Of a DNA stretch of 64,000 nucleotides, positions 56,988 through 64,000 are shown piece after piece (position 1 is the first letter of the stretch; every line of letters begins with the position of its first letter). Below the pieces are notes generated by a model. The model was not told where the DNA came from. It did not search any database and saw only the letters and a list, made by a program, of their open reading frames with translations. Source of the DNA: DASQDN01 sp963844855 (lineage in GTDB: Bacteria; Acidobacteriota; Terriglobia; Bryobacterales; Bryobacteraceae); the NCBI GenBank assembly GCA_963844855.1, contig CAWJQP010000072.1, positions 310,001-374,000 of the forward strand, in the 5' to 3' direction. The translations under genes were made by a program, and so were the position numbers.

Positions 56988-57048
56988 AGATCGACTCCAG
57001 CTTATTTATAATGTACGCGCCAGTTTACTAGATTTCCAATGCCAACGG

Positions 57049-58419
57049 CTAAAGGCTCAGGAACGCGTAATAGATCATGAAGATGCTCATCAGGATCGCT
57101 GCCAGCCAGAGTCCAAAAGTCGCGAGAACGCCCGGACGGACAGCCGCCGGTAACCGTTTGTGTCGCAGATAGACAGCGCCGATGCCGATAATTGGCAACA
57201 ACACAGCCTGAGCTGCCCCGCCCCATTTGACCATTTGCACGGGCGATCCGATCGCTAGGATCAATGCCACCGGAACGAGCACGTGGAACCAGATAAAGCG
57301 ATTCCGGGTCCTAACGCGAGCCGCGTAATCGCCTCGGGCGAAAGCGCCTCCGATTCGCGTAATGTCGGCAAACACACGACAATTCCCTGCGGTCGCGGCA
57401 AAGATTGTTCCGTACAATGTTGCGATGGCGCCGATATAGAATAACCAAAGAGCAGCGCTTCCGAGCGTCTCTGTATACATGCGGGACAACACCACGATCA
57501 TGTCCTTTGCCGAAGGAACGATGCCCTTGGCGTGCAGCACGCCAGCGCCCAGGAAGTAGAACGCGATCGTCGCCGTGCAATAGATGACCATCGACGCGAG
57601 AATGTCGACGTTCATCACGCGAATCCAACCCTTGGCCCGCCGCTGCCACGCCTCGGATCCATCGTTCGTTCCAGCCCAACGCGCGTAGCCTTTTTCCGTG
57701 CACCAATACGGATACATGAACAATTCCGATGCGCCGACTCCAGTGATGCCGAAAACTGCGATTGCCGTTGCAATGCCCTTACCAGGCATCTGGAACTTCA
57801 ATCCCTCGACGATGTCCGACATCGAAAACGAGGGTTGCGCGACCAGGAGCGCGGCGCAGAGCAAGGTCAGCATTGTGAATAAGCAAACCTTGATAGTCGC
57901 GAGTGTCTCGATGCGTTCATAGTGTCCGCCGAGCAGGATCAACAGCGTAATCACCATCTCCGCAAGAATCCACACTGTTGTTGAAATTGCTGGAAAGACG
58001 ATGTTGAAAACCTGCGCAACTCCTCCGTACATGGCCCCGATCTGAAAGAACGTAATCACAGCCATCGTGAACCATGCCAGCACAACCCAGTTGATGTTGA
58101 AGATCCGTGGACCGGGCACTTCATTGAAGGCTTCAGCGCCTGTTTCCCCAGTCGCAATGACGTAACGGCCGATTTCCGATTGCACGGCAGGCTTGATCAA
58201 ACAACTTAAGATAATGAGCCACAGCGCCGCGTAGCCGACTTCAGCACCAAGCGTCGTGGTGGCAATGAGTTCGCCCGAGCCTACAATCGATGCTGCAAGA
58301 ATCATTCCCGGACCAATCCGCCGCAAAATCTGCGCTATCGTGCGTGGCGGCTCTTGAACTTCGTCCGGGTGGAATTGATACGGATCACGGATTACAGGCT
58401 GTGTTGCGAGTTCGGACAT
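57049..58419 (-). CDS. Nramp-like divalent-metal transporter family protein, divergent
   Basis: About 456 residues from the ATG at 58419 (a GTG at 58440 is an alternative), with eleven or twelve membrane helices. The first helix reads RRIGPGMILAASIVGSGELI and the sixth ITGVGASELFMYPYW: the canonical DPGN of helix 1 and MPH-type motif of helix 6 are both absent. This places it with Nramp-related proteins of unknown substrate rather than with true MntH. It may move another ion or solute. It lies 42 bases from the divergent antiporter gene. Confidence 0.82.
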   Translation of the reverse strand: MSELATQPVIRDPYQFHPDEVQEPPRTIAQILRRIGPGMILAASIVGSGELIATTTLGAEVGYAALWLIILSCLIKPAVQSEIGRYVIATGETGAEAFNEVPGPRIFNINWVVLAWFTMAVITFFQIGAMYGGVAQVFNIVFPAISTTVWILAEMVITLLILLGGHYERIETLATIKVCLFTMLTLLCAALLVAQPSFSMSDIVEGLKFQMPGKGIATAIAVFGITGVGASELFMYPYWCTEKGYARWAGTNDGSEAWQRRAKGWIRVMNVDILASMVIYCTATIAFYFLGAGVLHAKGIVPSAKDMIVVLSRMYTETLGSAALWLFYIGAIATLYGTIFAATAGNCRVFADITRIGGAFARGDYAARVRTRNRFIWFHVLVPVALILAIGSPVQMVKWGGAAQAVLLPIIGIGAVYLRHKRLPAAVRPGVLATFGLWLAAILMSIFMIYYAFLSL

Positions 58420-58461
58420 TATCGAAGTCGATGCTATCACGCTCGCAATCTAAACTAAGAC

Positions 58462-60000
58462 ATGCCGGCCTTTAGCCAGGAACTTTTCCTGTACACTCTC
58501 GGACTGATCGGAGCGGTCATAATGATCTCCGCGCTGTTTTCGGGCGTGATCGAGCGAACTGGTGTACCGCAGGTGGCGGTTTTCCTCGGAATCGGAGCAC
58601 TCATAGGGCCAGCCGGGCTTCACCTCATACACGCAGGAGTGGACTCGCCGATACTACGTGTGGTATCGACGCTCAGTCTGGCGCTCGTGTTGTTCACCGA
58701 TGCCGTCTCGCTGAGCCTGAAAGAAGTTCGCGAGCAGAAGCGACTGTCGTTCCTGATCCTTGGACCCGGTACGCTTTTGACGGCTGCGCTGATCGCGCTG
58801 TTGGCATACTCGATGCTTGGGCTGCATCCAGCTTTGGCCGCGATACTGGGAGCGGCGCTGTCGTCGACAGACCCTGTGTTGTTGCGTGGCTTTCTGAAGC
58901 GTCCCGGTCTCGATCCGACCGTGCGACAGGCGCTCCGTCTTGAAAGTGGTATGAACGACGCGGTGCTGCTACCCGTTGTGCTGGTCGCAATCGCAATGTA
59001 CAGCAGCGACGGCCTGCACCCTCAGCAATGGGCAACGCTTGCAGTCGATATGTTGATCTTTAGTCCGGGAATCGGAGCTTTGGTTGCTTGGGCGGCGGTG
59101 AGTCTGCTCGAGTTCGTCCGGCGACGAATCGGTGTGAGACGCGACTATGAATCGATCTACTCGCTTGGTGTCGCCTTTGCAGCGTTCGCTGGGGCTGAGG
59201 CAGTACACGGCAGTGGCTTTCTGGCAGCCTTCGCGGCAGGCCTTACGATCTCGGCTCTCGATGTCGAACTCTGCGACTGTTTTCTCGAATACGGCGAGAC
59301 TACGGCTGAGATGGCGTTGCTCTTCACATTCGTGCTCTTCGGCGCGTCCGTAGTTTGGTCAGGGTTCGACATATTGTCGCCAACCACCCTCGCATTCACG
59401 GGCCTCGTATTCTTAGCGCGCCCTGCCGCGTTCCTGCCTGCGCTGCTGCCGGCGCGAACTCCGTGGAGAAATCGCCTGGTCATCGCATGGTTTGGGCCAC
59501 GTGGGTTGAGTTCGCTACTACTCGTGTTACTGGCAGTATTCGCAGGTCTTCGCGGGGCCGCGAGCGAACTTGTTCCCATCTGTTCTCTCGTTGTTCTGTG
59601 CTCGATTCTGGTTCATGGATTCTCGCCCATATTCCTGTGCAAGACAGACACGAAAGAAGTTCCGGACAGCGGCGAGTTCATTACTATCGAAAAGTACAAA
59701 GAGGCAATTGCGAACACCGAGCCGATCTTCGCCATCGACGCTCGCACGGAACGCTCCCTGGATGCCGAATCACCTGCGAACAGCATCCGGGTTGATCCGG
59801 AGCGGCCCGTCGAAAGCGCGAGAGCGGCCTCGGTCCCGCTTGACTATACCCTCGCTGTCCTGTGTGCTTGACCAAGCGAAGGCACAAGCGCCCGTGTGGC
59901 GCGAGAACTCAGGTCGGCGGGCTGGAAGAACGCGCGAGCGCTAAGAGGTGGATGGGAGGCATGGAAGCAGGCAGGCCTCCCAGTCACGCCGTTAGTTTAG
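58462..60000 (+). CDS. CPA1-type cation:proton antiporter with C-terminal rhodanese domain, interrupted by in-frame TGA
   Basis: The first 400 residues are a twelve-helix NhaP/CPA1 antiporter (ALSSTDPVLLRGFL, RLESGMNDAVLLP and FGPRGLSSLLLVLL carry the usual Asp and Arg). A rhodanese domain follows (TIEKYKEAIANTEPIFAIDA, DPERPVESARAASVP). At 59869-59871 a TGA interrupts TLAVLCA*PSEGTSARVARE; the frame continues intact for 42 codons (RELRSAGWKNARALRGGW, AGLPVTPLV) to the TAG at 59998-60000. Homologous rhodanese loops read CxCPxExTS, so the TGA stands where a Cys is expected. Without readthrough the rhodanese domain ends just before its active loop is complete. Confidence 0.85.
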
Positions 60001-63000
60001 TGGCTACTCAGCGCCAAGGTGTCTTCGATCTCCGGGACGACATCGTGAGGCTCGAACCAGCGATAAAGGATCGGCACGATGACGAGCGTAAGCAACGTGG
60101 AACTCACCAGCCCACCGATCACGACAATGGCTAGCGGGCGCTGCACCTCCGATCCAGGTCCCGTGGCAAACAGAAATGGAACCAATCCTAGGGCCGCAAC
60201 GGTGGCGGTCATCATAACCGGACGAAAGCGCACCTTCGCGCCTTCCATGATGGCTTGGAGTTGTCCCATACCTGCCTGTCGAAGATTCTGGATGTAGGAG
60301 ACCAGCACGACTCCATTGAGCACGGCGATTCCCCAAAGAGCAATGAATCCCACAGACGCGGGAACCGAGAGATACTCGCCCGATAGGAACAGCGCTGCAA
60401 TGCCGCCTATGGAAGCAAACGGGAGCACGAGGATAATCAGCGCAGCAAAACGTATCGACCGGAAGAGCAGGAACAACAAGAAAAAGATCGCGGCGATCGT
60501 GATCGGAACAATGATCATGAGGTGCCGGCGGGCGCGTTCCATGTTCTGGAATTGTCCGCCCCACTCGTAGTAGTAACCGGACGGTAGCGCGACCTGCTTC
60601 CTGACCTTCTGTTGAAGTTCGGCAACATAGCTGCCGAGGTCGCGATCCCGGACGTTGATACCGATCACGATTCTGCGCTTTGCCATTTCGCGCTTGATCT
60701 GGGACGCGCCCTGCACTAGGTCGATGCGGGCCAGACTTTCGAGCGGCATCTGCTCGCCATCGGAAGCTGTCACCAGAATCTTGCGAATCTCAGGGATACT
60801 GCTGCGCAGATGTTCCGGGAATCGCACGACAGCCTGAAACCGGCGTTCTCCTTCGTAGATCTCTGTGGCCGCTTTCCCGCCGACTGCCGCCTCTATGACA
60901 TCGTGGACATCGGACGCATTCAGGCCGTGGCGCGCAATTGCCTGACGATCGATCGTGACCGTCAGGTTCTGCTGGCCGATCACACGATCCACTTTGATAT
61001 CGCCCGTACCTTCGATCTGCTGCGCAACGCGAGCCACTTCATTGGCTTTGCTAATGAGGGTTTCGAGATCGTCACCAAATACCTTCACAGCAATGTCGGC
61101 ACGGACGCCGGTTACCATCTCGTCGACGCGATCGGAAATGGGTTGCGCCATCACCATGTTCACGCCCGGCATGGTTGTGAGGCGTTGGCGAACTTGCTCG
61201 GCAATCTGATCCTGAGTGATCCCTTTACGCTCCTCCGCCGGCGCGAGGTTGATCATTGTGTCGCTCTCGTTGTAGCCCGCGGGATCCACGGGAGACTCTC
61301 CGCGACCCAACCTTGAGACGATCTTCGTCACCCCAGGCAACTCCTTGAGTCGCCGGATCGCTTCCATCTCCATTGCAATGGATTCATCGAGCGAAATGTT
61401 CGGAACACGATCCATGTTTGGTGAGATGGTTCCTTCCTTCAGCTCAGGGATGAAGGACGTTCCGAGAAATGGGAAGAGAGAAGCGGAAGAGACAAATAGC
61501 AGCAGAGCCACAAAGATAGCTTTCTTCTCGTTGTGCATCGCCCATGCCAGGACGCCATTGTAAGGGCGCTTCAGCATGCGTAGAAACAACGTTTCATGCT
61601 CATGGCCGCCCTTGAGCAAGTACGAGGACAGGACTGGCGAGAGCGTCAAGGAAAGAATCAGTGAGATTCCAAGCGCGATGGCGATGGTGTAGGCCAGCGG
61701 CGCGAACATCTTCCCTTCCATCCCCTCCAATGTCATGAGCGGAAGGAAAACGAGAATGATGATGCAGATGCCGAATATAACGGGAGTGCCGACTTCCATC
61801 ACCGATTCGTAGATGACGCGCAGCTTGTCCGGCCCCCGCGCATTTCCGAGCTTGGCGAACACATTCTCGACAACGACTACGGAACCGTCGACCATCAGGC
61901 CAATGGCGATGGCCAGACCGCCAAGCGACATCAGATTTGCCGACATCCCATACTGGTTCATCACAAGGAACGTTAGCGCCGGTGTCAGGATCAGCGTGGC
62001 GATAACGATGATGCTCGATCGCAGATCGCCCAGGAAGAGGAAGAGAATGACAACGATGAGCACGATGCCTTCGACGAGCACCTTACTGACGGTGTAAGCG
62101 GCCGCATCCACTAACTCCGAGCGATCGTAGTATGGAACGATCCTGAGCCCGTCAGGAAGCATGCCCTTGGAGTTAATTTCCTCGACGCGTTCCTTGATGC
62201 GTGCAACGATCTCTTTGGCGTTACCGGCAGCGACCATCATGACGATGCCGCCGACCGATTCCGTGTAGCCACCCTTGATCATGGCCCCATAACGGACTTC
62301 TTCCCCGAACTTTACTTCCGCAACATCGCGAATGTAGACAGGTGTAGCGGCAACTTCCTTCAACACGATGGATCGGATATCGTCGAGGTCTTTGATCAAA
62401 CCCACGCCGCGAACCAGATAGAATTCCGGACCGCGCGGCAGGATACCTCCGCTCGAGTTGGCGTTGTTGCGAGCGAGCGCCTGATAGACATCGTTGATCG
62501 TGACTTTGTAGTAGCGTAAGCGAAAGGGATCGACTAAGACTTGATATTGCTTGACGTACCCCCCAGTCGAGTTGATCTCGGCTACGCCCGGTATGGAGCG
62601 TAGCAGCGGCCGCGCTACCCAATCCTGTACGATGCGTCGCTCAACTAACTCTTCTTTTGTGAGCGAGCGTTCGCCATCCTTAGGATTATCGAGAGTGTAT
62701 TGGTAAACCTCGCTCAGCGCAGTAGAGACCGGACCAAGAACCGGAACCAACCCTGGTGGCAGGCGGCTGCGGACATCGCCCAAGCGTTCGGAAACGATCT
62801 GTCGCGCAAAGTATAAAGGTGTCTCATCCGTGAATACCAACGTAACGATCGAGAGACCCGGTTCGTTCTGGGAGCGCATCTCGGTCATACCGGGAAGGCC
62901 GGTCATGCCGATCTCCACCGGGACCGTGACCATACGCTCAACTTCATCCGGAGACCGGCCCGGCACTTCGGTGGCAACCTGAACCTGCACGTTCGTTACG

Positions 63001-63118
63001 TCAGGAAACGCGTCGACAGAAAGCTTGCGCGTGGCGTCGATCCCAAATCCAAGAGCGACGAACGAACGACGACGATGATTCGCTGGGATAGAGCAGTGCG
63101 GACAACAGAACCCAACAA
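59997..63118 (-). CDS. CusA/CzcA-type heavy-metal RND efflux pump (one frameshift near the start)
   Basis: About 1040 residues. The main frame (59997-62990, GTG as first start) lacks the first helix; in another frame lies SVVRTALSQRIIVVV, starting at a TTG (63118 or 63115) behind an AGGAGG site. One missing base near 63055 joins it to GFGIDATRKLSVDAFPDVTN. Typical HME-RND motifs are VPGRSPDEVERMVTVPVEIG, LSLGGLAIAIGLMVDGSVVV-like SLGGLAIAIGLMVDGS and VFGDDLETLISKANEVA. It exports metal ions (Cu, Zn, Co or Cd) from the periplasm or cytoplasm; the ion is open. It converges on the antiporter gene with a 4-base overlap. Confidence 0.9.
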
Positions 63119-64000
63119 CTAAGATCCCTCCTCACCGCCTAGAGCAAGGCGCTTACGTTCGTTATTGAGATGAAAAGCGCCCTCGGTGACGATCTTTTCG
63201 TTGCCGCGGAGTCCTTCAAGCAGCACACGCTTGTCCCCGAGATCTTCCCCGAGATTCACCGGCCACAACAGATACGTATTGGGAGCCGTTTGCACAAAGA
63301 CGCAGTCCTCATTGCCTTCCCGAACGACAGCGCTCGCGGGGACTACAAGACGCTGCTCAGACCCATCAATCAAGGTCATTGTCGTGAGCATAGCCGGCTT
63401 GAAAACTCTGGTTGGATTCGGCAGATTCATCCGCGTGGTAACAGTGCGCGTCTCGGGATTCACCATCGCGCTGACGAAGGATAGCTTTCCGGTGATCTTG
63501 TGACCCGGCAATGCCGGTATTTCAGCCCGCACGAGCTTACCCACCTCGATATTCCCTGCGCTCTGCTCCGGCACATCGGCAACAAGCCAAACATGCGACA
63601 GGTCGGCGATGACGAAGACCGGTTCGACAGCCTGAACAATCTGCCCGATGGTTGCCTTGCGTTCAAGCATTATTCCGTCGATGCTGGAGACGATGTCCGT
63701 TATGGAACTGAGCGCCCGGCTGTTCTGTAGTGTTGTGATACCGTCATCCTGCATGCCGAGCACGCGCAATCGTTCCCGTGCTGCAGACAGATCCGCGGCA
63801 GCCTGTTGCAGTTCGGCTTCGCGACGTTGGAGTTCCGCCGAACCGATCACACCGGCATCCAGGAGTTGCTTTGCGCGGCCAACTGCCCGTTCGGCTACCT
63901 GTCGCTCGGAGTGCGCTTTCAGAAAATCAGATTGTGTGCTGGACAGCTCCGTACTGTAGATTCGGGCAAGCACTTCGCCCTTACTTACGTGTTGTCCTTC
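63119..64000 (-). CDS. RND efflux periplasmic adaptor (CusB/HlyD type), N-terminus outside window
   Basis: The right edge cuts the gene; 294 residues are visible. It shows the biotinyl-lipoyl start GQHVSKGEVLARI, a helical hairpin (SERQVAERAVGRAKQLLD, AELQRREAELQQAAADLSAA), the second lipoyl half (IDGIMLERKATIGQIVQAVE) and beta-barrel and membrane-proximal domains (LVRAEIPALPGHKITGKL, LVVPASAVVREGNEDCVF). It bridges the RND pump to an outer-membrane channel. Its stop is directly followed by the pump start, so the two form an operon; a TolC-like gene may lie further right. Confidence 0.92.
   Translation of the reverse strand, partial: EGQHVSKGEVLARIYSTELSSTQSDFLKAHSERQVAERAVGRAKQLLDAGVIGSAELQRREAELQQAAADLSAARERLRVLGMQDDGITTLQNSRALSSITDIVSSIDGIMLERKATIGQIVQAVEPVFVIADLSHVWLVADVPEQSAGNIEVGKLVRAEIPALPGHKITGKLSFVSAMVNPETRTVTTRMNLPNPTRVFKPAMLTTMTLIDGSEQRLVVPASAVVREGNEDCVFVQTAPNTYLLWPVNLGEDLGDKRVLLEGLRGNEKIVTEGAFHLNNERKRLALGGEEGS

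Overview
The window looks like a chromosome segment of an Acidobacteriota bacterium, probably near Solibacter/Bryobacter. That is an inference from family content: a protein with the Solibacter-type TIGR03437 domain, an Oar-like carboxypeptidase-regulatory/TonB receptor, PEP-CTERM and HAF-repeat secreted proteins, a two-part egtB/egtD set and a PadR regulator. No rRNA is present, so the placement is not firm.

Layout. 1-3.5 kb: PadR tail, two-component system, fatty-acid desaturase, secreted unknown. 3.6-7.7 kb: secreted sugar-isomerase-like TIM barrel, secreted RraA-like protein, SUMF1-hydrolase fusion, PEP-CTERM protein. 7.7-15 kb: carbohydrate-uptake locus (FCD-type GntR regulator, TonB receptor, GH39 glycosidase, ACS-type MFS transporter) with a FadR-type operator in front of the receptor. 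15-30 kb: mostly housekeeping (flippase-like membrane protein, SIMPL protein, ribosomal protein S1, HU/IHF, HIT, oxidoreductase, M20 peptidase, CstA with a YbdD-like partner, ClpP, Pit phosphate transporter with its DUF47 partner, TtcA). 30.7-38.5 kb: ergothioneine genes egtD/egtB, glucan phosphorylase, zinc alcohol dehydrogenase, DUF2225, MsrB. 39.8-47.2 kb: a decayed accessory region between tRNA-Arg and tRNA-Thr, holding a broken tyrosine integrase beside tRNA-Arg, an IS110 remnant, broken secreted-protein genes, one intact BP74/TIGR03437 fusion gene and a truncated second copy of the tRNA-Thr 3' half. 47.3-64 kb: GntR regulator, CNB-DUF1003 protein, acyl-CoA carboxyltransferase, AI-2E-type exporter, HAD phosphatase, M48 protease, ilvE, nagA, amidohydrolase, Nramp-like transporter, antiporter-rhodanese fusion, and a CusA/CzcA-type RND efflux pump with its adaptor running off the right end.

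Reading frame integrity is the main caveat. More than a dozen otherwise conserved genes (clpP, pit, DUF47, glgP, the TonB receptor, M20 and M48 peptidases, the RND pump and others) carry single-base indels, often at short homopolymers, while long genes between them are intact. I read most of these as sequence errors. The 39.8-47.2 kb region, with many stops and missing segments, looks like real decay. Genes called across frameshifts are given their full reconstructed span.

The observations most worth a second look are the in-frame TGA inside the rhodanese domain of the antiporter fusion (59869-59871), the integrase/tRNA remnants that outline old integrative elements, and the FadR-type operator that ties the GntR regulator to the TonB/GH39/MFS locus.
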